DNA of 64,000 bases from Brevibacillus sp042683565 (GCF_042683565.1 NZ_JBHUJW010000001.1:1-64000); one strand, 5' to 3'; positions 52,879 to 61,569 are shown, counted from the first letter of the stretch. Notes: generated from the letters alone by a model not told the origin. Numbers and translations: made by a program.

Positions 52879-54027
52879 TTAATGACCGGAACGGAATGGC
52901 TCTGGCCGCTCGGAACTAAGTCCGAAATGATACAGGATGGCTTCCACGATTCGGCGGGAGGCTTCTCCGTCGCCGTACGGATTGGCAGCATGGGCCATCG
53001 CTTCGTACGCCGCCGCGTCGGTCAGGAGTTCTTTGGTCATCGCATACACCTGCGCCTCGTCCGTACCCGCCAGCTTCAATGTGCCGGCGGCGATCCCTTC
53101 CGGACGTTCGGTGGTGTCGCGCAAAACGAGCACCGGCACTCCCAGGGATGGCGCTTCCTCCTGTACCCCGCCGGAATCGGTCAGGATCAGGTGGGCGCGG
53201 CGCGCAAAGTTGTGGAAATCAAAGGCGTCGAGCGGCTCGATCAGGTGAATCCGCTCGTGTCTGCCGAGCAGCTCGTGCGCCACTTCCTGCACCGCCGGAT
53301 TGAGATGCACCGGATAGACAACGGCGATCTCCGGATGCTCGTCGGCGATTCTGCGGACTGCGCGGAAAATCTGGCGCATCGGTTCGCCCAGATTTTCGCG
53401 GCGATGCGCCGTCATGAGCACCATCTTGTGGTCACCGACCAAATCGAGCACAGGGTGGCTGTAGTCGTCCCGTACCGTCGTTTTCAAGGCATCGATCGCC
53501 GTATTGCCGGTGATGTAGATGCTCTCTTCCGGTTTGTTTTCCCGGCGAAGATTGTCAGCCGAGCCTTCTGTCGGAGCGAAATGCAGGTCCGCCATGACGC
53601 CGGTCAGCTGGCGGTTCATCTCTTCCGGGAACGGCGAATACTTGTCCCACGTGCGCAAGCCCGCTTCCACGTGGCCGATCGCCACCTGGTTGTAGAAGGC
53701 GGCCAGACTCGCCACAAAAGTCGTAGTGGTATCCCCATGCACCAGCACGATGTCAGGCTTGACTTCCCTGATCGCCGTATCCAGGCTCTCCAGCGCGCGC
53801 GTCGTGACGCCCACCAAAGTCTGACGGTCCTTCATGATGTTCAAGTCAATGTCCGGTTTGATATGAAATATCTCCAGCACTTGATCCAGCATTTGCCGAT
53901 GCTGGGCCGTCACGCAAACGACCGATTCGATCAGTCCCTCATGCTTGCTCAGTTCGTGCACGAGCGGCGCCATTTTGATCGCTTCCGGACGCGTGCCGAA
54001 TACCGTCATTACTCTGCAAGTTTTCAT
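52879..54027 (-). CDS. wecB: UDP-N-acetylglucosamine 2-epimerase (non-hydrolysing)
   Basis: 382 aa, ATG at 54027 with GGGAGAGG upstream. It interconverts UDP-GlcNAc and UDP-ManNAc, needed for teichoic acid linkage units and ManNAc-containing wall polymers (mnaA in Bacillus). Typical GT-B fold motifs: FGTRPEAIKMAPLVHEL (about 9-25), VHGDTTTTF (about 93-101), HVEAGLRTWDKYSPFPEEMN (about 118-137) and TDSGGVQEEAPSLGVPVLVLR (about 286-306). It follows upp, separated by 16 bp, and probably shares its promoter. Its product would feed the TagA-like enzyme at 16.5 kb. Confidence 0.95.
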   Translation of the reverse strand: MKTCRVMTVFGTRPEAIKMAPLVHELSKHEGLIESVVCVTAQHRQMLDQVLEIFHIKPDIDLNIMKDRQTLVGVTTRALESLDTAIREVKPDIVLVHGDTTTTFVASLAAFYNQVAIGHVEAGLRTWDKYSPFPEEMNRQLTGVMADLHFAPTEGSADNLRRENKPEESIYITGNTAIDALKTTVRDDYSHPVLDLVGDHKMVLMTAHRRENLGEPMRQIFRAVRRIADEHPEIAVVYPVHLNPAVQEVAHELLGRHERIHLIEPLDAFDFHNFARRAHLILTDSGGVQEEAPSLGVPVLVLRDTTERPEGIAAGTLKLAGTDEAQVYAMTKELLTDAAAYEAMAHAANPYGDGEASRRIVEAILYHFGLSSERPEPFRSGH

Positions 54028-54043
54028 CGGTTTCCCTCTCCCG

Positions 54044-54673
54044 CTACTTCGTGCCGAACAAACGGTCTCCCGCATCTCCCAGGCCAGGCACGATATATCC
54101 ATGATCGTTCAAATATTCATCAATGGCAGCTACGAAAATGTCTACGTCCGGATGCTCGTCCTGAACCATTTTAATCCCTTCCGGCGCTGCGATCAGACAC
54201 ATCAGCTTCATGTTTTTCGCTCCGCGGTTTTTCAGGGCGGTAATCGCGGCAACTGCGGAACCGCCTGTAGCGAGCATCGGGTCAATCACGATCAACTCAC
54301 GCTCTGCGACATCCGACGGCAGCTTGACGTAATACTCGATCGGCTGCAAGGTTTCCGGATCGCGGTACAGTCCTACGTGGCCTACCTTCGCGGCCGGGAT
54401 CAGCTTCAGAAGCCCGTCCACCATGCCAAGCCCTGCGCGCAGGATCGGAACCAGACCTACCTTCTTTCCGGCGATCACGTTGGACTTGCAGGTCGCTACC
54501 GGCGTCTCGATGGTCGTCTCCTCCAGCGGCATGTCGCGGGTGATTTCATACCCCATCAATGTAGCTACTTCGTCCACCAACTCGCGAAATTCCTTGGTCC
54601 CCGTATGTTTGTCGCGGATATAGGTCAATTTATGCTGGATCAGCGGATGGTCAAACACGTAAACACGGCTCAT
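54044..54673 (-). CDS. upp: Uracil phosphoribosyltransferase
   Basis: 209 aa, ATG at 54673 with GGAGGAA upstream; exactly the usual family length. It makes UMP from uracil and PRPP for pyrimidine salvage. The PRPP-binding motif VIDPMLATGGSAVAAI (about 127-142) and the C-terminal uracil-binding region GYIVPGLGDAGDRLFGTK (about 192-209) are intact. A strong promoter precedes it; wecB follows 16 bp downstream. Confidence 0.97.
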   Translation of the reverse strand: MSRVYVFDHPLIQHKLTYIRDKHTGTKEFRELVDEVATLMGYEITRDMPLEETTIETPVATCKSNVIAGKKVGLVPILRAGLGMVDGLLKLIPAAKVGHVGLYRDPETLQPIEYYVKLPSDVAERELIVIDPMLATGGSAVAAITALKNRGAKNMKLMCLIAAPEGIKMVQDEHPDVDIFVAAIDEYLNDHGYIVPGLGDAGDRLFGTK

Positions 54674-54709
54674 AAACGTTCCTCCGTTTCCTATCAATGC
54701 ATCCTTTCC

Positions 54710-54738
54710 ATCATAGCGAAGGAGTGCCCTGCCGTCAA
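54710..54738 (-). promoter_or_regulatory. SigA promoter of upp
   Basis: TTGACG (54733-54738), a 17-nt spacer, and TATGAT (54710-54715) on the minus strand: 10 of 12 consensus positions; about 30 bp before the ATG. Confidence 0.78.
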
Positions 54739-54781
54739 TTTGCCCAATCTTCGTTCTTCTTACCTTGTAAGAAATGAAAAA

Positions 54782-54805
54782 AGCAGACCCTCGAAAGAGT
54801 CTGCT
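54782..54805 (-). terminator. Terminator of glyA
   Basis: 10-bp stem (54782-54791 with 54796-54805, one G-U pair), a 4-nt loop, and TTTTTT on the minus strand; 21 bp after the glyA stop. Confidence 0.92.
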
Positions 54806-54825
54806 CATATGTTATGCAGTGCTGC

Positions 54826-56076
54826 CTAGATTTCCAGACCTGCGTACATCGGGAAGCGCTGGCACAGAGCAGCTACGCGCTGGCGAGCTTCTTCGTGCTT
54901 CGCTGCGTCCTCCGGATTTTTCAGCGTGAGCGCGATGATCGCTGCTACTTCTTTCATCGCTTCCTCGTCAAAGCCGCGGCTGGTAACAGCAGGAGTACCC
55001 ATGCGCACACCGCTGGTCACGAACGGGCTTTGCTCGTCGTACGGGATCGTGTTTTTGTTCGTGGTGATGTTGACTTCGTCCAGCAGGTGCTCGGCCACTT
55101 TACCGGTCAGGCCGATTTTGCTCACGTCTACCAGTACCAGGTGGTTGTCCGTACCGCCGGAAACGAGCGTCAGACCTTCAGCTTGCAGGGCATCCGCAAA
55201 CGCCTGTGCATTGCTGACGATGCGGGAAGCGTACTCTTTGAATTCTGGCTGCAGCGCCTCGCCGAAAGCAACGGCTTTCGCTGCGATCACGTGCATCAGC
55301 GGACCGCCTTGTACGCCAGGGAACACGGATTTGTCGATCGCCTTGGCAAATTCTTCTTTGCACAGGATCAGACCGCCGCGTGGACCGCGCAAGGTTTTGT
55401 GCGTGGTGGAAGTGACGAAATGCGCATGCGGCACCGGATTCGGATGCAGGCCAGCCGCTACCAGACCGGCGATGTGCGCCATGTCGACCATGAAGTACGC
55501 GCCGACTTCATCCGCGATCTCACGGAATTTGGCGAAGTCGATGACGCGCGGATACGCGCTGGCACCGGCTACGATCAGCTTCGGCTTGTGCTCCAGCGCT
55601 TTGGCGCGGACGTCTTCGTAATTGATGCGTTGAGTTTCCCGATCCACACCGTACTCGACGAAGTTGTACAGCGTACCGGAGAAGTTTACCGGGCTTCCGT
55701 GCGTCAAGTGACCGCCGTGGGACAGGTTCATGCCCAGTACCGTATCGCCCGGCTGCAGGATGGTGAAGTAGACAGCCATGTTGGCTTGAGCGCCGGAGTG
55801 CGGCTGCACGTTGGCATGTTCTGCGCCAAACAGCTCTTTCACACGGTCGCGAGCGATGTTTTCCGCGATGTCCACGTATTCGCAACCGCCGTAGTAGCGA
55901 CGGCCCGGATAGCCTTCTGCGTATTTGTTGGTCAAAACAGTGCCCATCGCTTCCATCACGGCACGGCTCACGAAGTTTTCGGATGCGATCAGTTCAATCT
56001 TGTCGCGTTGTCTTCCCAATTCCTTCTGGATGGCTTCCAATACTTGAGGGTCTTGTTTACGCAAAAAATCTAGCAT
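54826..56076 (-). CDS. glyA: Serine hydroxymethyltransferase
   Basis: 416 aa, ATG with AAGGAGAG upstream. PLP enzyme that converts serine and tetrahydrofolate to glycine and methylene-THF. The PLP Lys lies in VTSTTHKTLRGPRGG (about 219-233). Substrate and cofactor motifs such as YPGRRYYGGCEYVD (about 54-67) and HSGAQANMAVY (about 92-102) are intact. Normal length. It ends the ywlC-to-glyA gene string. Confidence 0.97.
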   Translation of the reverse strand: MLDFLRKQDPQVLEAIQKELGRQRDKIELIASENFVSRAVMEAMGTVLTNKYAEGYPGRRYYGGCEYVDIAENIARDRVKELFGAEHANVQPHSGAQANMAVYFTILQPGDTVLGMNLSHGGHLTHGSPVNFSGTLYNFVEYGVDRETQRINYEDVRAKALEHKPKLIVAGASAYPRVIDFAKFREIADEVGAYFMVDMAHIAGLVAAGLHPNPVPHAHFVTSTTHKTLRGPRGGLILCKEEFAKAIDKSVFPGVQGGPLMHVIAAKAVAFGEALQPEFKEYASRIVSNAQAFADALQAEGLTLVSGGTDNHLVLVDVSKIGLTGKVAEHLLDEVNITTNKNTIPYDEQSPFVTSGVRMGTPAVTSRGFDEEAMKEVAAIIALTLKNPEDAAKHEEARQRVAALCQRFPMYAGLEI

Positions 56077-56118
56077 GACAGATTCTCTCCTTCTTGGACA
56101 TGAGCTTGTCTCACGTTC

Positions 56119-56691
56119 TTATTCGGTACAGCTCTCGTTTGCCTGGGTCAATTCGTACACAGCCCGGGCTCCGCCGATCAGTTTCGGGCGCGTCCGCGCT
56201 GCTGTGACATGCGCTTCTCCGATGGTGCGCCGGGACGGACGAACCGGGACGGCTACATGCCGCAAATGCATGCCGATCAACGTATCGCCGATGTCGATGC
56301 CGGCGTGGGCGCGAATGTGCTCCACCACGACCGCATCCTGCAGCCGGGTGTAAGCGTGGGCCGCCATGGAGCCGCCTGCCGCAGGAACAGGCACGACCGA
56401 TACTTCCTCCCAGCCGTATCGCTCCATTACTTCACGCTCCATGACCAATGCCCTGTTCAAATGTTCACAACATTGAAACGCCACAGCAAAACCGTGCGCG
56501 TCCTGCACGCTGCGGATGCCGCGATACAGCGCAGCGGCCACTTCCTTGCTGCCTGCCTTGCCGATGCGTTTGCCCAGCACTTCACTGGTGCTGCAGCCGA
56601 TGACGAGCAGCTGTCCGGGCTTCAGCTCGGCCAGGCGCACGACTTCTTCGACAACCTCTTGGGCTTGTTTTTCAATGGCGAGCAGATCCAC
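56119..56691 (-). CDS. ywlG: TIGR01440/DUF436 family protein YwlG
   Basis: 190 aa, GTG directly after the rpiB stop, so translation is probably coupled. Soluble cytoplasmic protein of unknown function, with family blocks LLVIGCSTSEVLGKRIGKAGS (about 29-49, here beyond its first residue) and AGIDIGDTLIGMHLRHVAVPV (about 129-149, likewise). Its position between rpiB and glyA is conserved in bacilli. Confidence 0.85.
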   Translation of the reverse strand: MDLLAIEKQAQEVVEEVVRLAELKPGQLLVIGCSTSEVLGKRIGKAGSKEVAAALYRGIRSVQDAHGFAVAFQCCEHLNRALVMEREVMERYGWEEVSVVPVPAAGGSMAAHAYTRLQDAVVVEHIRAHAGIDIGDTLIGMHLRHVAVPVRPSRRTIGEAHVTAARTRPKLIGGARAVYELTQANESCTE

Positions 56692-57147
56692 TCACTTCAC
56701 TCCCGTGTGCTTCGCTTCAATCTGGGCGATTTTTTCCACCCGGCGCTCGTGACGTCCGCCCTGGAACTCTGTTTCCAGCCAGATTTTCACGATATCCAGC
56801 GCCAGACCAGGGCCGATGACGCGCTCGCCCATCGCCAGGACATTCGTGTTGTTATGCTCGCGGGTAGCCCGTGCAGAGAAGGTGTCGTGTACCAGCGCAC
56901 AGCGGATTCCCGGCACTTTGTTGGCAGCGATGGACATGCCGATGCCCGTTCCGCAGACGAGGATGCCGCGGTCAAACTCCCCGGCCGCCACCTTTTCCGC
57001 TACCGGCAGGGCGTAGTCCGGATAATCGACCGAATCAGCGCAGGAGCAGCCAAAGTCTTCCGTCTCGATGTTCAGGGAGGCGAGCAGCGTCTTGATCTCC
57101 TCTTTGAGCTTGTATCCCCCATGATCAGCAGCAATCGCTACTTTCAT
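56692..57147 (-). CDS. rpiB: Ribose 5-phosphate isomerase B
   Basis: 151 aa, ATG at 57147 with GAGGGATG upstream. It interconverts ribose 5-phosphate and ribulose 5-phosphate. The active-site Cys in CGTGIGMSIAANKVPGIR (about 67-84) and the DHGGYKLKEEI start (about 8-18) identify it; the closing region RIVEKI-like is present. Normal length. Confidence 0.95.
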   Translation of the reverse strand: MKVAIAADHGGYKLKEEIKTLLASLNIETEDFGCSCADSVDYPDYALPVAEKVAAGEFDRGILVCGTGIGMSIAANKVPGIRCALVHDTFSARATREHNNTNVLAMGERVIGPGLALDIVKIWLETEFQGGRHERRVEKIAQIEAKHTGVK

Positions 57148-57180
57148 CCTGTCATCCCTCACTTGTCCATAATCCCACTC

Positions 57181-57209
57181 ATTATACATCATATTTCCGC
57201 AAGTAAAAA
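57181..57209 (-). promoter_or_regulatory. Possible promoter of rpiB
   Basis: A perfect TATAAT (57181-57186) on the minus strand about 35 bp before the ATG. The -35 region (TTTTTA, 57204-57209, 17-nt spacing) is weak and overlaps the T-run of the upstream terminator. Confidence 0.5.
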
Positions 57210-57211
57210 GT

Positions 57212-57243
57212 GAACATTTCATCCTTTACGTTAAAAAATGTTC
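57212..57243 (-). terminator. Probable terminator of ywlE
   Basis: Perfect but AT-rich 8-bp stem (57212-57219 with 57236-57243), a 16-nt loop, and CTTTTT on the minus strand (57205-57210). Confidence 0.55.
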
Positions 57244-57285
57244 GTACTCTAACGCGAAACCAAGCGCCGGGATGGAGCGAGCACC

Positions 57286-57756
57286 TCATTCACAACGCGA
57301 TTCACGAAAGCGCTCCTGAAGCAATCGGGCCGACAGCCTGTCCAGCGACTCTTCGATTTCTTCGGCGCATCTGCGGTAATCCTCCAGCGTCCCCCCGAAC
57401 GGATCGGCAATATCACCGAAGCCTTCTACTCCGACGAATTCCCGCAAGGTGTACACCTTGTTGGCCGCTGCCGGAAAATAGGTCAGAATCGACTGTTTGT
57501 GGCTCGCAGTCATGGTCAGGATCAGATCCGACCACTCGACCAGTTCGTGATCCAGCCGACTGGACTGGTGCACATGCTCGATCCCGCGCTCGGCCATTAC
57601 CTCGACGGCATACTGCGAAGCCGGTTGTCCGTCAAGCGCCCCCACGCCTGCCGACCGGACTTCGACCTCCTGCCCCGCCATCCTGGCCCGGAACATCGCC
57701 TCTGCCATGGGGCTGCGGCAAGTGTTGCCTGTGCAGACAAACAATATCCGTTTCAC
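57286..57756 (-). CDS. ywlE: Low molecular weight protein arginine phosphatase
   Basis: 156 aa, GTG start with GGGAGCG upstream. LMW-PTP fold. The P-loop is CTGNTCRS (about 8-15); the Thr after the catalytic Cys (position occupied by larger residues in tyrosine phosphatases) is the known mark of arginine phosphatases such as B. subtilis YwlE, which reverse McsB protein arginine phosphorylation. The general acid Asp is in IADPFGG (about 117-123). No mcsB is in this window. Confidence 0.92.
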   Translation of the reverse strand: MKRILFVCTGNTCRSPMAEAMFRARMAGQEVEVRSAGVGALDGQPASQYAVEVMAERGIEHVHQSSRLDHELVEWSDLILTMTASHKQSILTYFPAAANKVYTLREFVGVEGFGDIADPFGGTLEDYRRCAEEIEESLDRLSARLLQERFRESRCE

Positions 57757-57788
57757 GTCTTACGCTCCCTTCTGCCTGCGCCATCGGG

Positions 57789-58349
57789 CTATAACATAAA
57801 TTTTAACCCAAAACAGAACAAAATCAGTCCACCTACTAATTCGCTGTAATCCCCCAGCCATCCTCCCACGCTTCTGCCGAGCAGCAATCCGCAATAGGAC
57901 ATGGCTCCGCCCATGACACCAAAGAGCGTGACAGCGAGCAGCCTGTTGACCTCGATCAGCCCGAACGACACACCGACCGTCAGCGCATCCATGCTGACGC
58001 TGAACGCGAACAGGATGAGGCCAAGCCCCTTGGTCCGCAGCACGCTTTTTTGCTCGCCATTGGCAAATCCATTCCACAGCATATGCAAGCCGATGGCCAT
58101 GAGGACTCCGCCGCCGATAAATACGGCGATGTCTCCGACCAGATCAGACAAATACGCTCCGACGAACAGTCCGACGATCGGCATTCCTATATGAAAAAGC
58201 CCGATGGTGATACTCACTTTGATAATTTCCCGCAAGCGAATGCCTACCATTCCTACGCCGATCCCGAGCGAAAAGGCATCCATACTCAGCGCAAAAGCGA
58301 TCATGAGCAAGGTCAGAAACTGCCCCCACTGAAACAAGACTTGATCCAA
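57789..58349 (-). CDS. mntP: MntP/YtaF-type manganese efflux pump
   Basis: 186 aa membrane protein with six hydrophobic helices, TTG start with GGGGAGG upstream. MntP exports Mn(II). The two-repeat structure is visible: FALSMDAFSLGIGVGM (about 19-34) and FAFSVSMDALTVGVSFGL (about 114-131) hold the paired Asp residues of the metal path. It lies between ywlC and ywlE. I saw no yybP-ykoY-like riboswitch before it. Confidence 0.9.
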   Translation of the reverse strand: MDQVLFQWGQFLTLLMIAFALSMDAFSLGIGVGMVGIRLREIIKVSITIGLFHIGMPIVGLFVGAYLSDLVGDIAVFIGGGVLMAIGLHMLWNGFANGEQKSVLRTKGLGLILFAFSVSMDALTVGVSFGLIEVNRLLAVTLFGVMGGAMSYCGLLLGRSVGGWLGDYSELVGGLILFCFGLKFML

Positions 58350-58410
58350 CTGGCCTCCCCTCCTCGTCTCTTCAACCTATGCGGACAAGAAGAAGTTTAG
58401 ACAAGGCAAT

Positions 58411-59505
58411 TTAGGCTTGCTGGATTCGGCCTCCCGCAGCTTTCTCCAACCGGTTCATCACCGCCATGCCAAGGCCGTCCCGGGAAAAAGTCTCCGACAC
58501 GATAAACTGCACCTGATGCGCATCAAACTCCCTGAGCACAGCGTACAGCTGCTGCGCGACTTCTCCCAGCGCCGCACGCGAACCTACACAGAGAACGATG
58601 TCCGCATCCGGCTGCCCCTGCCAGTAGTCGAAAGTCTCAGCGGTCGCCAGCACACCTGTTTTGCGGCCGTGCTGCTTCGCTTCCCGCAGCATGGCTGCCA
58701 TTTTCTCGCGCACGCGTCCTGCTTCGCCCGAGACCAGCCACATTTCTCCCTCCGGCGCGTAGTGCGTGTATTTCATGCCAGGCGCGCGCGGTGTCTCGGT
58801 CGCCCCCGCCGCAAAGGAAGGATCGAGCGCTACCTGTCCGATCACTTCCTCCAGCTGCTCGCGCGTAATGCCTCCCGGACGAAGAACCATCGGCGGCTCC
58901 ACGGTCATATCGATGACGGTAGACTCCACGCCTACGCCTGTCGCTCCGCCATCCACAACACCTGCCACACGCCCCTCCAGATCCGCGAGCACATGCGCCG
59001 CAGTCGTCGGGCTTGGCCGCCCTGACCGGTTCGCGCTGGGTGCAGCGATCGGCACGCCGGCTTCCGCGATCAAAGCGAGGGCTACGGGATGATCCGGCAT
59101 GCGTACCCCTACGGAATCGAGGCCAGCCGTCACGAGCGATGCAACCTTGTCCGTTCTGGGCAAAATCATGGTCAACGGCCCCGGCCAAAAGGCTTCCATC
59201 AACCGCTCTGCCTTGGCCGGCACTTCTGCGGCGACCGTGGACAGCTGCTCTCTCCTTGCAATATGTACAATCAAAGGATTATCGCTCGGCCTGCCTTTGG
59301 CTGCAAATATTTTTTCCACCGCGTCATTTGACAATGCATTGGCGCCAAGCCCGTAGACGGTCTCCGTAGGAAACGCGACAACCGCTCCAGCGCGGAGCAA
59401 CCGGGCTGCATCCACAATCTGTGTACAACTCTGCAAATTTTCCACAGCATTTTCCACATCGTTATCCACAGTCCAGACTTTTGTCACTACCTTTTGTTCC
59501 ATCAT
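58411..59505 (-). CDS. ywlC: L-threonylcarbamoyladenylate synthase (Sua5 type)
   Basis: 364 aa, ATG at 59505 with AAAGGA eight nt upstream. It uses threonine, bicarbonate and ATP to make threonylcarbamoyl-AMP, the first step of t6A modification of ANN-reading tRNAs. The YrdC domain (about 40-225) has the FPTETVYGLGANALS (about 47-61) and SANRSGRPSPTTAAHV (about 158-173) motifs; the C-terminal Sua5 domain (about 240-360) makes it the long form. Its promoter region and first codons hold a cluster of DnaA-box-like sites. Confidence 0.95.
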   Translation of the reverse strand: MMEQKVVTKVWTVDNDVENAVENLQSCTQIVDAARLLRAGAVVAFPTETVYGLGANALSNDAVEKIFAAKGRPSDNPLIVHIARREQLSTVAAEVPAKAERLMEAFWPGPLTMILPRTDKVASLVTAGLDSVGVRMPDHPVALALIAEAGVPIAAPSANRSGRPSPTTAAHVLADLEGRVAGVVDGGATGVGVESTVIDMTVEPPMVLRPGGITREQLEEVIGQVALDPSFAAGATETPRAPGMKYTHYAPEGEMWLVSGEAGRVREKMAAMLREAKQHGRKTGVLATAETFDYWQGQPDADIVLCVGSRAALGEVAQQLYAVLREFDAHQVQFIVSETFSRDGLGMAVMNRLEKAAGGRIQQA

Positions 59506-59605
59506 GAAAAATATCCTTTCTCTGGCACGTTTCACAACATCGAGTGCCTTTAGTATAGATGTGCCGATAAAAGTTTTCAACAGCCTGTGGGTAACTTGTG
59601 AATAA
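59438..59605. promoter_or_regulatory. DnaA-box-like cluster around the ywlC promoter
   Basis: Five 9-mers close to TTATCCACA: plus strand at 59438-59446 and 59450-59458 (TTTTCCACA, one mismatch each) and 59462-59470 (perfect), spaced exactly 12 bp apart; minus strand at 59586-59594 (TTACCCACA) and 59597-59605 (TTATTCACA), 11 bp apart. The first three are inside the ywlC coding start; the other two are just upstream of its -35. Phased spacing near one helical turn suggests cooperative binding. Confidence 0.65.
59552..59580 (-). promoter_or_regulatory. SigA promoter of ywlC
   Basis: TTGAAA (59575-59580), a 17-nt spacer, and TATACT (59552-59557) on the minus strand: 10 of 12 consensus positions, about 45 bp before the ATG. 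DnaA-box-like sites flank it on both sides. Confidence 0.75.
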
Positions 59606-59733
59606 CCTCTCCCGCTGTCGTGGAAAAAGTCATTGTTACCGATCTTTTACCGATCCGCGAAGCAGGTTGTAGTAGGATAAGAATATCAACACATTCCCAT
59701 TTTCCTTCTTACCTGAAAGGATCGTGACCTTCC

Positions 59734-60513
59734 ATGAAATCATGCAAATCGTTGGCAGCCGGCTTGATCGGCTCCGCTATTCTGCTTGGTGCCGTTGCCG
59801 CTCCCGCATTCGCAGCTTCCGCCCAGCCTGCCGCACCGGTCAAGCAGGCACAGACCCAGGCCGCACAGCAAAAAGGAGTCGTTATCACGTCCAAAGTCAT
59901 CCGGCAAAAAACGGCCGAGTACGAAGCGAACATCACCATTCCTGTCATCAGCGGCCTCGCCGATAAAGCCTTTGAAGCGAAGCTGAATGCCGACCTTTTG
60001 AAGCAGGCACAGGATGCGCTGCAAAATTGCCAGATCATGAGCAGGGAGGATGCGGCTGCAGCCAAAAAGTACGGCTATCCGCTGCGCCCTCATGCCCTCG
60101 ACATTTCATACGAGGTTCACTCCGTCGGCAAACTCGTCGCCTTCTCCTTGCAGACGTATTCCTACACAGGCGGCGCGCACGGTATGACAGACGTGACGTA
60201 TTACAACATCGCCAATGTGGACAAAGCCAAGAACCTATCGTTGTCCGACCTGTTCCAGCCGGGATACGACTATCGCTACGTGCTGAACCATCTGATCCAA
60301 CAGCAGATTCAGGCGAATCCGGAAACGAAAGACATCTACAGCTTTGAGGCGATCTCCGACAACCAGTCTTTCTCCTTTGAAAACGGCAATTTGGTCATTC
60401 ACTTCAGCCAGTATGAAATTGCACCTTACGCAGCCGGGATGCCTGCCTTTACGATTCCCGGGCACAGCTTCCTCAACCTGCTCAAGCCGGAAGTCAGAGC
60501 TTTGCTCTTGTAA
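59734..60513 (+). CDS. Secreted DUF4163/DUF3298 domain protein
   Basis: 259 aa, ATG with GAAAGGATCG upstream. Signal peptide ends near residue 28 (AFA). The mature part fits the DUF4163 plus DUF3298 pair (about 48-140 and 150-250), also found in the outer part of the anti-sigma factor RsiV and in PdaC. The typical SLQTYSYTGGAHGMTDVTYYNI segment (about 138-159; quoted here only for its core TGGAHG) and LSLSDLFQPG (about 167-176) are clear. RsiV binds lysozyme through this region, so ligand binding or lysozyme sensing is possible but unproven. It is one of few plus-strand genes. It stands alone. Confidence 0.82.
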   Translation: MKSCKSLAAGLIGSAILLGAVAAPAFAASAQPAAPVKQAQTQAAQQKGVVITSKVIRQKTAEYEANITIPVISGLADKAFEAKLNADLLKQAQDALQNCQIMSREDAAAAKKYGYPLRPHALDISYEVHSVGKLVAFSLQTYSYTGGAHGMTDVTYYNIANVDKAKNLSLSDLFQPGYDYRYVLNHLIQQQIQANPETKDIYSFEAISDNQSFSFENGNLVIHFSQYEIAPYAAGMPAFTIPGHSFLNLLKPEVRALLL

Positions 60514-60558
60514 AACAGACTCGGAAGCGAAGCGGCACCCGCCCTATCGCGGCACGCG

Positions 60559-60591
60559 AAACGACACCTGACCAAAGGCCGGGTGTCGTTT
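60559..60591. terminator. Bidirectional terminator
   Basis: Perfect 10-bp stem (60559-60568 with 60582-60591) and a 13-nt loop. It lies between the plus-strand DUF3298 gene and the minus-strand spoIIR, and can serve both. Confidence 0.8.
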
Positions 60592-60602
60592 TGTCTGTTT
60601 AC

Positions 60603-61430
60603 TCAGGAGAACAGCTTCTCCAGCTTTTCCCACAGGAAGAAACGCACTTGCACATGCGGTTCCGGAACTGCTGCCTCCGTCTCTGCTGCTTCGCCCTGCC
60701 CGGAGTCCGCCGCGATCACACGGGGCTCTGGCTTGTCGTCCGATGCGCCTCCCGTCCGCATATCCTCGAGGCGCATCTGCCGCCATTCTTCCCATCCATT
60801 CCGCGCTCTGCCGGAAGCAACTGCAGGTGTCGGTTCTTCCTCTGCCGCTTCTGTTGCCGTCTGGAGCAGTTCGTCACCAGACTGCTTCGTCTGGACGGAC
60901 AGCTCCGGCTTTGGCCCGGCGGCAGCAGCCGCCTGTACGCCGTCCCCGTTGGACATGTCGATGAAGCAAAGAGGCGGGAACAGCACGCACCACCAGTTTT
61001 GTCCTTTGGCTTCGCCGATCTGCACGCGCAAAGCGGTATAGTTGCCTGCCGGATAGACGTAAGCGCCGTACAGCTTGGTCGGGAACGGAACCTGGCCGAA
61101 ATCGACGACAGCCTTGTACGAAAATCCGCGGTCGCGGATCGTTTCGTCGACCACCTGCTGCAACACAGGCAGATTGGCCGCCACGACCTTCTTCGCATCC
61201 TGGAACGTCCCGATGTCCTTCACCCATGTATCCATCTGGGCGATCACCGCATCCCGCACTTCCCGCTTCAGCCACTGATCCTGAAACGAGTCGCTGTTGG
61301 CGATAATGCGCAGGCGAATCGACTCCTGAGGGATCGGCCCGTTATCAACTACATTGGCCGACGAAAGCTGTCCCTCCCAGCTCATCATTAACATCAGTAC
61401 ACAAAATGCCATCCATATTGTCCGTTTCAT
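60603..61430 (-). CDS. spoIIR: Stage II sporulation protein R
   Basis: 275 aa, ATG at 61430 with GAGGGAGA upstream. Signal peptide or anchor at about 1-25. SpoIIR is made in the forespore and crosses the intermembrane space to trigger SpoIIGA to cleave pro-SigE. The conserved domain spans about 30-165 (RLRIIANSDSFQDQWLKREV near 39-58, WWCVLFPPLCFID near 146-158). The remaining 110 residues are low-complexity, rich in Ala, Glu and Pro, and end in a short hydrophobic helix; most SpoIIR proteins are shorter. A SigF-like promoter precedes it. Confidence 0.9.
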   Translation of the reverse strand: MKRTIWMAFCVLMLMMSWEGQLSSANVVDNGPIPQESIRLRIIANSDSFQDQWLKREVRDAVIAQMDTWVKDIGTFQDAKKVVAANLPVLQQVVDETIRDRGFSYKAVVDFGQVPFPTKLYGAYVYPAGNYTALRVQIGEAKGQNWWCVLFPPLCFIDMSNGDGVQAAAAAGPKPELSVQTKQSGDELLQTATEAAEEEPTPAVASGRARNGWEEWRQMRLEDMRTGGASDDKPEPRVIAADSGQGEAAETEAAVPEPHVQVRFFLWEKLEKLFS

Positions 61431-61473
61431 CGCAACCGTCTCCCTCTGTACTCTTCTTTTTCTCTCTAGCACC

Positions 61474-61501
61474 AGTATGGGCAGAAGGCTGCGAAATCAA
61501 C
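61474..61501 (-). promoter_or_regulatory. Predicted SigF promoter of spoIIR
   Basis: GTTGA (61497-61501), a 14-nt spacer, and GCCCATACT (61474-61482) on the minus strand. Spacing and pattern match the predicted spoIIQ promoter. One fixed G in the -10 pattern is changed. Confidence 0.5.
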
Positions 61502-61569
61502 CGCAAAAATCACGCAGATTACGAATTTTTGCGCAAATGCTGCGTGGAAAAGGCGAGATGAGCGAAGCG

